This document shows, one piece after another, positions 14,194 to 21,500 of a DNA stretch of 28,037 nt. The DNA is from a virus, in IMG/VR virus record IMGVR_UViG_3300045999_002802, positions 1 through 28,037 of that record. One strand, given 5' to 3'. Position 1 is the stretch's first letter; every line of letters begins with the position of its first letter. The translations under genes and the position numbers were made by a program. The notes under the pieces were generated by a model. That model searched no databases. It saw only the letters and a list, made by a program, of their open reading frames with translations, and was not told the DNA's origin.

Positions 14194-14402
14194 ATGATGA
14201 TGATTTTAAAAAAGTTTGGCGTGAGCAGGTTTTACCTGCGCTTTCACCTGATGACCGTAAGCGTTTAAAAGATGTTCTTTATAGCATGGCCTTTATTGGT
14301 TACAGGATTGCTAAAAACGAATACCGCGAAGGAGACAATGAAACTATGCAAGAAAATTTTACAACATATAAAGAAATCGTCAGCAAAATACAAACAAACT
14401 AG
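14190..14402 (+). CDS. Hypothetical protein (70 aa)
   Basis: ATGA junction with the exonuclease gene. The helical, charged protein begins MNDDDFKKVWREQVLPALSP and includes VLYSMAFIGYRIAKNEYREG. No domain recognised. Coupling places it in the recombination operon; an accessory role is only inferred. Confidence 0.6.
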   Translation: MNDDDFKKVWREQVLPALSPDDRKRLKDVLYSMAFIGYRIAKNEYREGDNETMQENFTTYKEIVSKIQTN

Positions 14403-14411
14403 GAGATTAAA

Positions 14412-14705
14412 ATGAACAATTACGACAATACAAATCGCGGTGCAATCTGGAAGAACGAAAAAAAGCAAACCGAAAAGCATCCTGACTTTAAAGGTGATCT
14501 GAACATTGATGGCGTTCTCTACAATGTGTCGGCCTGGAAACGTAAAGCAGATGCAAACCCAAAATCGCCTCTGCTGTCTTTTTCTGTCAGCAAGCGTGAG
14601 GTTCCGCAAGAGGTTAAACAAGCTGCAATGCACAGCAATCACGGTCGCCAGTCTGCACCACAAACAATGCCTGACCCATTTGATGACCAGGATATTCCGT
14701 TCTGA
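14412..14705 (+). CDS. Single-stranded DNA-binding-like protein
   Basis: 97 aa with TAGGAG upstream. The body is a short beta-rich domain (FKGDLNIDGVLYNVSAWKRK, SPLLSFSVSKREV). The C-terminus ends DPFDDQDIPF, the acidic Asp/Pro/Phe tail that SSB proteins use to bind partners. It is smaller than bacterial SSB (about 170 aa), like several phage OB-fold SSBs. Placement after SSAP and exonuclease supports a role in protecting ssDNA. Confidence 0.72.
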   Translation: MNNYDNTNRGAIWKNEKKQTEKHPDFKGDLNIDGVLYNVSAWKRKADANPKSPLLSFSVSKREVPQEVKQAAMHSNHGRQSAPQTMPDPFDDQDIPF

Positions 14706-14714
14706 GGATAAGTT

Positions 14715-15026
14715 ATGAGTGCATATTTGGAAGAAGAAATACTGGACTGGGCGCACGATAAAGGCATCTTGGGCGCAAAAGGCCGAGGCACTGAAGCAGG
14801 CCAGCACATGAAGACGCTGGAGGAAGTGGAAGAGCTTACCCACGCACTGGCTGATCGCAACCTGGCAGAGATTGCTGATGCCATTGGCGACATCTATGTG
14901 ACGCTTGTTATCCAGGCTGAGATGCAAGGTCTACGCATGTCAGATTGCATTGAAGGAGCCTACAACGTGATTAGCAAGCGCACTGGGCGAATGGTCAACG
15001 GACAGTTCGTTAAGGATGGCAGCTAA
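14715..15026 (+). CDS. MazG-like nucleotide pyrophosphohydrolase
   Basis: 103 aa with GAGG upstream. MazG-type metal-binding pattern: EEVEELTHAL (E36, E37, E39, E40) and EIADAIGD (E52, D55, D59), followed by a helix (VTLVIQAEMQGL). Such enzymes hydrolyse NTPs or dNTPs, or reduce (p)ppGpp-type signals during infection; the substrate cannot be told here. Its stop TAA shares the A of the next start. Confidence 0.8.
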   Translation: MSAYLEEEILDWAHDKGILGAKGRGTEAGQHMKTLEEVEELTHALADRNLAEIADAIGDIYVTLVIQAEMQGLRMSDCIEGAYNVISKRTGRMVNGQFVKDGS

Positions 15027-15232
15027 TGGACTCGCATACGTTTGTGAAGGTTCAGGCTGCGCTTGGCTACGACAATGCGCGGATGGCTGCTGAGATCGGG
15101 CTGTCAGAAAGGATGGTCGTTGCTATGAGGTCAGGCGAAAGGCTAGTTAGCAACAAAACCGCATCGGAAGTTAAAGCTGCAATTAAAAGGCAAATTGATT
15201 GCCTAAAAGCATTGCAGAAGTGCTTAAAATAA
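15026..15232 (+). CDS. Small HTH (Cro/XRE-like) DNA-binding protein
   Basis: 68 aa. Residues about 10-45 read ALGYDNARMAAEIGLSERMV then VAMRSGERLVSN, a helix-turn-helix with a recognition helix (SERMVVAMRSG). It is the only XRE-like protein near the 13-kb control region, and its own stop codon lies inside a copy of the operator (15220-15237). A Cro-like role on O1-O3 is therefore plausible but inferred. TAATG coupling to mazG. Confidence 0.68.
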   Translation: MDSHTFVKVQAALGYDNARMAAEIGLSERMVVAMRSGERLVSNKTASEVKAAIKRQIDCLKALQKCLK

Positions 15233-15237
15233 AGCAC
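15220..15237. promoter_or_regulatory. Fourth copy of the 18-bp operator
   Basis: GTGCTTAAAATAAAGCAC has perfect 6-bp arms (GTGCTT/AAGCAC) around 6 bp, and shares 15 of 18 positions with O2 (GTGCTTTACATAAGGCAC). It spans the stop codon of the small HTH gene and precedes the gene at 15269. Confidence 0.7.
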
Positions 15238-15268
15238 AATCAAATGACACACACTAGGAGTTATAAAA

Positions 15269-15493
15269 ATGAGACGCGACCCAGCAGCAACTGAAACTTT
15301 TACCAAGTTGGGCATTGAGTTTAAAGCCCACTTTGATCTTGTAACTGACGATGACGGCGATTCTTGGCTGGCACTGTCCGGCGAGTATATTAACGGCAAG
15401 CGTGATTATCTGCCGCCAAGAGTTGAGGCTCGGCTTTACGAGCTGGCTGAAGGCACAATGCAACATAATTATGAGATGGAGGATTTTCGATGA
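15269..15493 (+). CDS. Hypothetical protein (74 aa)
   Basis: TAGGAG eight bases before ATG 15269. Acidic protein: FKAHFDLVTDDDGDSWLALS, then PPRVEARLYELAEGTMQHNY. No family recognised. It is the first gene after the fourth operator, in a string of short coupled genes up to 16669. Confidence 0.62.
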   Translation: MRRDPAATETFTKLGIEFKAHFDLVTDDDGDSWLALSGEYINGKRDYLPPRVEARLYELAEGTMQHNYEMEDFR

Positions 15494-15669
15494 GCAATCA
15501 ATACCACCACCGCGTCCGATACACTGACAAAGCCACAGGCGAAACTATGCACACCGGCCTCTGTCGTGATCTAAATGACGCTATGCTCAAAGCTGCGTTT
15601 CTCGGCGGCACAGTTATTGATGAAGATGAAGGTGTTGTGTGGAGTCGTGATCAGGAGAATAACAAATGA
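15490..15669 (+). CDS. Hypothetical protein (59 aa)
   Basis: ATGA junction at 15490; stop TGA at 15667-15669. It begins MSNQYHHRVRYTDKATGETM and later has FLGGTVIDEDEGVVWSRDQE. Beta-rich small protein, family unknown. The overlap at each end supports translation. Confidence 0.55.
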   Translation: MSNQYHHRVRYTDKATGETMHTGLCRDLNDAMLKAAFLGGTVIDEDEGVVWSRDQENNK

Positions 15670-15881
15670 CACACTTAACAGTCTTAATTATTGGCTTGTT
15701 ATCAGGCTACCTCGTAGGCTCTGCCGGTGTGCGTTACCAGCGCGGTGATGACATCCAGAGGCTCATCGACATTGACGCTACTCAGCGCAAAGCTGATGGA
15801 GCGTATCGAGTTGGTGATGACTACACTGAGTATCAAAAGCACGAATGCGGAGCAGGCAAACCCCGCGAGGTAGCACGATGA
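15666..15881 (+). CDS. Small membrane-anchored protein (71 aa)
   Basis: The N-terminus MTHLTVLIIGLLSGYLVGSA is a membrane segment or uncleaved signal anchor, followed by a polar, charged tail (YQRGDDIQRLIDIDATQRKA). It overlaps both neighbours by 4 nt. Membrane location is predicted from the sequence; function unknown. Confidence 0.58.
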   Translation: MTHLTVLIIGLLSGYLVGSAGVRYQRGDDIQRLIDIDATQRKADGAYRVGDDYTEYQKHECGAGKPREVAR

Positions 15882-16015
15882 AAGACACAGTGACCAGGGT
15901 GAAAGAGAAGCACCAAGCAGAGGCTAAGAAAATGCTGCGGGAGTCTATTATCATCTGCGGTACGATCATTGTGCTGGCTGTTGTTGTGATTGTGATGGGA
16001 GTGCGGATGGGATGA
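15878..16015 (+). CDS. Small single-span membrane protein (45 aa)
   Basis: ATGA junction at 15878, stop at 16013-16015. A basic N-terminal helix (KDTVTRVKEKHQAEAKKMLR) is followed by a hydrophobic span (SIIICGTIIVLAVVVIVMGV). The positive-inside rule predicts a cytoplasmic N-terminus. Unknown role; two membrane peptides in a row suggests a membrane-acting pair. Confidence 0.55.
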   Translation: MKDTVTRVKEKHQAEAKKMLRESIIICGTIIVLAVVVIVMGVRMG

Positions 16016-16179
16016 TACTAGACTCAGAGTTTTTACTGTACGCTATTGAACAGAAACAAGATCAGCAACGTGTCACTTACAAAGATCAGACGCGAACGGA
16101 AATAACAATCTTAAAGCGGAGGTTGATCGAAAATGAAAACCTGTTTCGACTGCCCAGCGTACCGCTTGGAGAACAATAA
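16012..16179 (+). CDS. Hypothetical protein (55 aa)
   Basis: ATGA junction at 16012, TAA at 16177-16179. It starts MILDSEFLLYAIEQKQDQQR and is charged throughout. Its last 47 nt overlap the next gene in another frame, so either a long dual-coded stretch is present or only one is expressed. Start coupling favours this frame; a good ribosome site favours the next. Confidence 0.45.
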   Translation: MILDSEFLLYAIEQKQDQQRVTYKDQTRTEITILKRRLIENENLFRLPSVPLGEQ

Positions 16180-16336
16180 TGCGCGAGGCTATTGCCCAAT
16201 CAATCACCGGCAAATCAGAAAAGGTTATATAGTAATGCCAGAAGGTGATTGCCCAAAGCCTGACCAAGCACAACTGATCGAGATACTGGAGCAAATGAAA
16301 CGTGATGAAATATCAGAAGGTGGAAAAGGATGTTAA
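16133..16336 (+). CDS. Small cysteine-rich protein (67 aa), possible zinc binding
   Basis: ATG 16133 with GGAGG 11 bases upstream. Cysteines in CFDCPAYRLENNNARGYCPI and EGDCPKPDQ (C4, C7, C22, C41) may bind zinc. The C-terminus is a charged helix. No family recognised. It overlaps both neighbours. Confidence 0.55.
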   Translation: MKTCFDCPAYRLENNNARGYCPINHRQIRKGYIVMPEGDCPKPDQAQLIEILEQMKRDEISEGGKGC

Positions 16337-16502
16337 GGAACGGCTTGAGTTAGACATTAAGATGTATCTATCAGCAGGCAATAAGATTGATGTGCGTAAG
16401 CCTGGTGAGTCGGTTGCAGTAGATGGGACAAATCACTGGCCTGCCGGTTTTTACAATGATGACAATATTGCTTTTCACAAGAAGCGTCCGAGGCCGCGAT
16501 GA
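16305..16502 (+). CDS. Hypothetical protein (65 aa)
   Basis: ATG at 16305 (a GTG one codon earlier is also possible). It starts MKYQKVEKDVKERLELDIKM and ends in a basic tail (AFHKKRPRPR). It overlaps the previous gene by 32 nt and the next by 4 nt. Unknown function. Confidence 0.5.
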   Translation: MKYQKVEKDVKERLELDIKMYLSAGNKIDVRKPGESVAVDGTNHWPAGFYNDDNIAFHKKRPRPR

Positions 16503-16669
16503 AGTTCGTAACCTACCCATCTGGAGCAGTCCTGTGCTGCGCTCCACACGATTCTGGATCAATCATGGCACTATGTAGCGACTTACAGCTATCGTTGCAG
16601 GAGCGTCACGATAAAGCCCAGCAAGAAGTTCAGCAGATACTGGACAGACTAGCCGCCGGAGAGGAATAA
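16499..16669 (+). CDS. Hypothetical protein (56 aa)
   Basis: ATGA junction at 16499, TAA at 16667-16669. It begins MKFVTYPSGAVLCCAPHDSG, then a polar helix (LSLQERHDKAQQEVQQILDR). Last gene of the rightward operon; its final 21 nt overlap the convergent endolysin gene. Confidence 0.5.
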   Translation: MKFVTYPSGAVLCCAPHDSGSIMALCSDLQLSLQERHDKAQQEVQQILDRLAAGEE

Positions 16670-17134
16670 GGCTCTCTCTGCTTCTCTGCGCCGCTCTAGT
16701 CCTCGCAGTACCACGCCGTTTGCTTTGCGCCACTTGAGGAACTCATCTGCCGCAGCAGCGTACTCGGCTCGTTTGTACTTCATTATTAGGGTGGAAGCCT
16801 GCAAGTTGCCTAAACCAATATTGAAAGCCAGGCTTGTAAGTGAATCCAGGTGGCACTGATTATCAGCAGCAGCAGGACAGTATCGTAATACGCCATTCGT
16901 AAACCGTAATAAATCTTTTTTAAGAAGCGAATCAATTTCGATAGCATCCCACACCCGATCATGTTCTGGCTTAAGTGAATAGGAGGCTCTCTCAGGCGTT
17001 TTGAGCCTCGCTTGGTCTGGATACAATACATGCCCATACCCTATTGTCCAAAGCCCAGCAGGGCAGCGATAAGGGCTGTTGTGGCAACCCTCAAAGCTCT
17101 TAATTAACTGGATGCCTACTTCTGATATTGTCAT
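16649..17134 (-). CDS. Endolysin, GH24 lysozyme
   Basis: 161 aa, normal for GH24 phage lysozymes. The active-site pattern is E15 (KSFEG), then C24 in RCPAGLWTIGYGH and T30: Glu-x8-Cys-x5-Thr, with Cys where T4 lysozyme has Asp, as in P1-type relatives. The C-terminus has the RRREAERALFL helix. No signal or SAR anchor is seen at the N-terminus, so release should depend on a holin. It cleaves peptidoglycan at lysis. ATGA junction with the holin-like gene. Confidence 0.9.
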   Translation of the reverse strand: MTISEVGIQLIKSFEGCHNSPYRCPAGLWTIGYGHVLYPDQARLKTPERASYSLKPEHDRVWDAIEIDSLLKKDLLRFTNGVLRYCPAAADNQCHLDSLTSLAFNIGLGNLQASTLIMKYKRAEYAAAADEFLKWRKANGVVLRGLERRREAERALFLSGG

Positions 17135-17622
17135 GCTTGACGCTTATTCCAAGCTTGACTGCCGAACCAGAAGCTCAATATTGCCGCAAGCATGGCCATC
17201 TCATCGTCACTGAACACAATCTCCATCGCTTCCGCAAACGCGATGCCTGTTGAGTAAGCGTACCAGATGCCTGCTATGTCAACGACCACCAGCAAAGCTA
17301 CGAAGATATAGGTCACAACTGGTCGGACGCTAGCCCTGAGGTTGATCACCCAGGTTGACCCGCCTTCCCCAATTTTCATATCGTGCTTGTACATCCCAAG
17401 CCTTTCTTGGGTCTGTGTCTGCATAGCGATCTGGTCACTTTTGATCTCTTCTACGCGAGCTTGGGCAACAAAGCCCTCCTTAGCAAGTGCCAGTTCGCGC
17501 TCACGTTGCATCGCCATGAGGGCTAATTCGTGCTTCTGGTCGCTCTTATTTTGGAAAAAATCCAGAGCTTTTGGTAGTCCCGCAGATGCAAATCCCAACA
17601 AACTTGATACTAAACTCAACAT
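17131..17622 (-). CDS. Holin-like membrane protein (GTA_holin_3TM type)
   Basis: 163 aa. The N-terminal segment LSLVSSLLGFASAGLPKALD is hydrophobic, then comes a long charged helix (KHELALMAMQRERELALAKE). The C-terminal half has two membrane spans (VVTYIFVALLVVVDIAGIWY and MAMLAAILSFWFGSQAW). The order matches the three-span holin family of gene transfer agents. It lies immediately upstream of the endolysin, consistent with timing lysis. Confidence 0.78.
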   Translation of the reverse strand: MLSLVSSLLGFASAGLPKALDFFQNKSDQKHELALMAMQRERELALAKEGFVAQARVEEIKSDQIAMQTQTQERLGMYKHDMKIGEGGSTWVINLRASVRPVVTYIFVALLVVVDIAGIWYAYSTGIAFAEAMEIVFSDDEMAMLAAILSFWFGSQAWNKRQA

Positions 17623-17627
17623 AACTG

Positions 17628-18104
17628 TTACCCCAGATTCGTTAAAATCCCGATTATTAATGCCAACAATGCACCCACTAAACCGAGTATCACAACAATG
17701 GTCAGAGTGTTTGCAATAAACTTACGCATCTTGCGCCGTTGATTTTGGATAGCTTTAGCGCGAGTGTCTTTAATTCTTGCCCGATCTCTAAGCATATCAA
17801 CGTAAGCGTCAGTTCCCCACCTGTACACAATAAGCTCACGCAGTTCACGTTCTTGCTGCTCAATCTTTTTACGAGCTAGGAGTGCTTGCATAGCCTCTTG
17901 CTCGACTGAGTTTTTACTTAAAAGCTTTTTAAACAGTGGTGGGTCTTTAGCTTCCTCTTCAGCGGATTTTACGTCACTGACGGCTCCGAACCAGGTTCCC
18001 AATTGGCCGCCCATGTCCTCCAACTCACGACCCATTTCAATGCCACGCTTGATGACTTTGTAAGCGGATGTAGCTATGGCTAACGCGGAAACTGGGTCGA
18101 GCAT
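17628..18104 (-). CDS. Membrane-associated protein of unknown function (158 aa)
   Basis: N-terminal hydrophobic/helical stretch (DPVSALAIATSAYKVIKRGI), a central highly charged helix with ARKKIEQQERELRELIVYRW, basic RRKMRKF, then a membrane span (TLTIVVILGLVGALLALIIG) at the C-terminus. Proteins of this plan occur beside lysis genes in marine phages. It could be a virion-internal, lysis or spanin-like protein; no lipobox is present. TAATG junction with the previous gene. Confidence 0.6.
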   Translation of the reverse strand: MLDPVSALAIATSAYKVIKRGIEMGRELEDMGGQLGTWFGAVSDVKSAEEEAKDPPLFKKLLSKNSVEQEAMQALLARKKIEQQERELRELIVYRWGTDAYVDMLRDRARIKDTRAKAIQNQRRKMRKFIANTLTIVVILGLVGALLALIIGILTNLG

Positions 18105-18346
18105 TACTTATCTGCCTTCTTGTCCAGCTTGCTGAAAACTTTGTCAAAGTTCTGATTCATCTCTTGCCGGAAGCCTTGCATGTCTTGTCGGAACTCCTCA
18201 CGGCTTAACAGAGCAGCCTGTTCACGCTGCAAGGTTTCGATCTTGCGATCCTGTTCCTTGTTATCTTCACGGGTAGATTTGACGAACCAGGCTACTACAG
18301 CACCGGCTCCGGCAATTAACATATCAATCAGGCTAGATTCGGGCAT
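18104..18346 (-). CDS. Holin-like small membrane/coiled-coil protein (80 aa)
   Basis: One N-terminal membrane segment (SLIDMLIAGAGAVVAWFVKS), then a charged coiled coil (DRKIETLQREQAALLSREEF, FRQEMNQNFDKVFSKLDKKA). Resembles small XhlA-like or type III holin accessory proteins. GAGGT lies before ATG 18346. Together with the two following genes and the endolysin it forms a four-gene lysis region. Confidence 0.65.
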   Translation of the reverse strand: MPESSLIDMLIAGAGAVVAWFVKSTREDNKEQDRKIETLQREQAALLSREEFRQDMQGFRQEMNQNFDKVFSKLDKKADK

Positions 18347-18354
18347 GATCTACC

Positions 18355-18567
18355 TCACACTGGCTGCGTAGGCCACTCTACAGTTGCTGGGAAGCCTTCC
18401 TGTGCGCTGATGTCTCTTAATGCTTGGCGGTAGGTAGCCCAGGCTGCTTTGTCTACAGGAGCATCAGCTACCTGTGTCCAGTCTGATGCTGACAGTAGCT
18501 TGTTGCGCCTCTTGCGAGCATTGGCTGACTGCACAATGCTCTCTAACTCGACTTGGCTATGTTTCAT
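18355..18567 (-). CDS. Tail fibre assembly chaperone (Phage_tail_APC-like)
   Basis: 70 aa. The pattern RKRRNKLLSASDWTQVADAP, then VDKAAWATYRQALRDISAQE and GFPATVEWPTQP matches the small assembly-chaperone domain that usually follows tail fibre genes or is fused to their C-terminus. The start shares a TAATG with the fibre stop. It probably helps folding or attachment of the long fibre encoded just upstream. Confidence 0.8.
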   Translation of the reverse strand: MKHSQVELESIVQSANARKRRNKLLSASDWTQVADAPVDKAAWATYRQALRDISAQEGFPATVEWPTQPV

Positions 18568-21500
18568 TACACCACCCTCACTTTATAGTTACCTGCGATC
18601 AATGCTGTAATCCTTGCCTTATCACCTGCTGGAGCGTCAAAGTCGTAGTCAGTGCCTAAGATAGCTCCCTCGTTTAAGACGTTAGCATCGTAGTTAATTG
18701 ATACACCGTTGGATGACGGCACTGTTGTTCCGCTGGTCAAATTAAAGATGATGGCTAGGTCAAAGTCGTTACCCAGTGTTATTTGATTTGGGTCAGTGAC
18801 AGCGTCTAGTTGAGTCTTGTTCATCTGGTTTGGGTACGATGTTGAGCCAAGTGAATATTGGTTAACATCAAAGCCAATTTGCCCAGTAATAAACATTTTA
18901 GTTCCATCAGGGCTGAAGGCTAGATGCTGCGGCGATGTATCTTCTGAAGCGACAGAAAACAACTGAGTAAAGCTTGCCGTTGATACATCAAAGCCAGTAG
19001 ATAACGCATACTCGTTAACGTCATCGCCTGTGGTTCCAAGAATAAACATCTTTGTTCCATCAGTGTTAAAAGCAATTCCTTGCGGACTGTTTTCTTGGGA
19101 TGCAACACTGAAGCTGTCTACAAATGAGGCAGTAGAAATGTTAAATGCAGTCGATAACGTATACTCGTTAACGTCATCGCCAGAAACGCCAACAACAAAC
19201 ATCTTAGTGCCGGTGGTGTTAAAAGCCACACCTCTTGCGTCTGTTTCCTGAGCTGTTACATCAAGAGACTGAATATAACTTGCTGTTGAAACATTAAACC
19301 CAGTTGACAATGTGTATTCAAGAATCGCACTAGCTACACTATCAACAACAAACATTTTTGTTCCAGCAGGATTAAATGTTAAACCGCCAGGGGAAGTTGT
19401 TTGAGCCGATACAGAAAACACTCGGACATAACTTGCTGTTGATACATCAAACCCAGTAGAAAGGCTGTACTCATTAACGTCATCTCCATCATTGCCAACA
19501 ATAAACATCTTCGTGCCAGTAGAGTTAAAGGCTATGCCTTTTGGTGTAGTATCTTGTGCCGATACTGAAAAAGCCTGCGTAAAACTTGCCGTAGAAACAT
19601 CAAACGTACCCACAAGACTACTAGCTCCCTCCATAGCCTGAGCCAATGCCGGTAACTCAGCATTCGTTGTGGCGTTAGTCCAGGTCTCTGAAGCGTATGT
19701 GCCGTTCGAGTTGTACTGCCATGTGCCTGCGTTATTCCTGACAATGTCTCTAGCACCCAGCGTCTCACTTACAACTGTGTAACTGATGCGGTTGTCGTTT
19801 GATAGGGCGTATAGGACTTTGCCGCTACCAGCAGACTCGTTAGCAGTCATGTCGTTGATGTCGATCCAGTAGGTGGTGTCTATAGAGGCTTTAGTGTGTA
19901 CTGGTTGGTAGCCTGATGTGATGAATGCTGAACCTGTTGAGTACTCGTTTACATCGTCTCCACTACGGCCAACAATAAACATTTTAGTCCCATCAGTGCT
20001 GAACGCTATTGCTTCTGGATTACTCTCCTGCGCCGATACAGAAAACAATCGTGTGAAACTTGCTGTGGACACATCAAAGCCTGTGCTTAATGTGTATTCA
20101 TTAACATCATCGCCAGTATCGCCGACAATAAACATCTTCGTACCGTTAGTATTAAAAGCTATGCCTCTTGGCTCTGTTTCTTGTGCCGATACACTAAACG
20201 AATCAACAAAAGTAGCTGTTGATACATCGAAACCTGTTGATAACGTATATTCGTTAACATCTACTCCAGCAGAGCCGACAATAAACATTTTAGTGCCGTT
20301 GGTGTTAAAGGCTATGTCTTGAGGAATTGTTTCTTGCGCTGACACTGAGAACGCATCAACGAATGAGGCTGTGCTTACATCAAATCCTGTAGATAATGTG
20401 TACTCGTTAACATCATCGCCATCTGAACCTACAATAAACATTTTAGTTCCGTTGGTGTTAAAGGCTAATCCTGTTGGATTTATTTCTTGCGCTGACACAG
20501 AAAACGCATCTACAAAACTTGCTGTGCTTACATTAAATCCAGTTGATAGCGTGTATTCGTTAACATCATCTCCGTCAAAACCTACAATGAACATCTTTGT
20601 GCCATCAGTGTTAAAAGCTATTCCTGTTGGATTTATTTCTTGTGCCGACACAGAGAACGTCTGCGTAAAACTAGCTACCGTCAAATCAAACCCGTTTACA
20701 TACCCACTCAACTCCAGATCACCATCAACAGCGTTATACACTACACCGTACATGTCCCAGTCACCTGATGCGACTTGATTGTAGGATGTAGGTGCAGTGG
20801 TCTCTACAAATGCTCCACTTGTAGCTGTGAGGACAAATACACCGCTGTTGGCTTCAATCGTCTTGCCTACGTCTGCTGAGACGAATGAGCCTGTGCCTAG
20901 TGCTATGGTTGCAACGTCTAGTGTGTACTCGTTAACATCGTCACCGGTAACACCCACAATAAACATCTTAGTACCGCTAGGATTAAAAGCTATTGCCCAC
21001 GGGTCATTTTCTTGTGAGGATATTGAAAATAACTTAACAAAAGTTGCGGTCGATACATCAAACCCAGTAGACAGGCTATATTGATTTACTTCTTGCCCAG
21101 CACCTACAATAAACATCTTTGTGCCGTCAGCATTAAAAGCTAATCCTTTCGGGTCTGAATCTTGTGCAGATACACTAAAGCTATCTACAAAGGTTGCTGT
21201 TGAAATGTTAAACCCAGTGGACAAAGTATATTCATTTACGTCCAAGCCGCCCCCGCCAACAACAAACATTTTAGTGCCGTCAGGGCTGAAGGCCAGTCCT
21301 TGAGGATAAAGGTCTTGCGCGGATACTGAAAACAGTCTTGTAAAACTTGCTGTAGATATATCAAACCCTGTCGATAAGGCATACTCGTTAACGTCAACAC
21401 CAGTTGCGCCAACAATAAACATCTTAGTGCCATCAGCGTTAAAACAAAGCCCTGTTGGGTTTGTATCTTGTGAATTGACTGAAAACAACTGCGTAAAGGT

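Noticed and set aside
14265-14927. Long minus-strand open frame (220 aa, cysteine/phenylalanine rich)
   Set aside because: It lies antisense to four well-supported plus-strand genes with coupled starts, has no ribosome site and reads as low-complexity hydrophobic shadow sequence.
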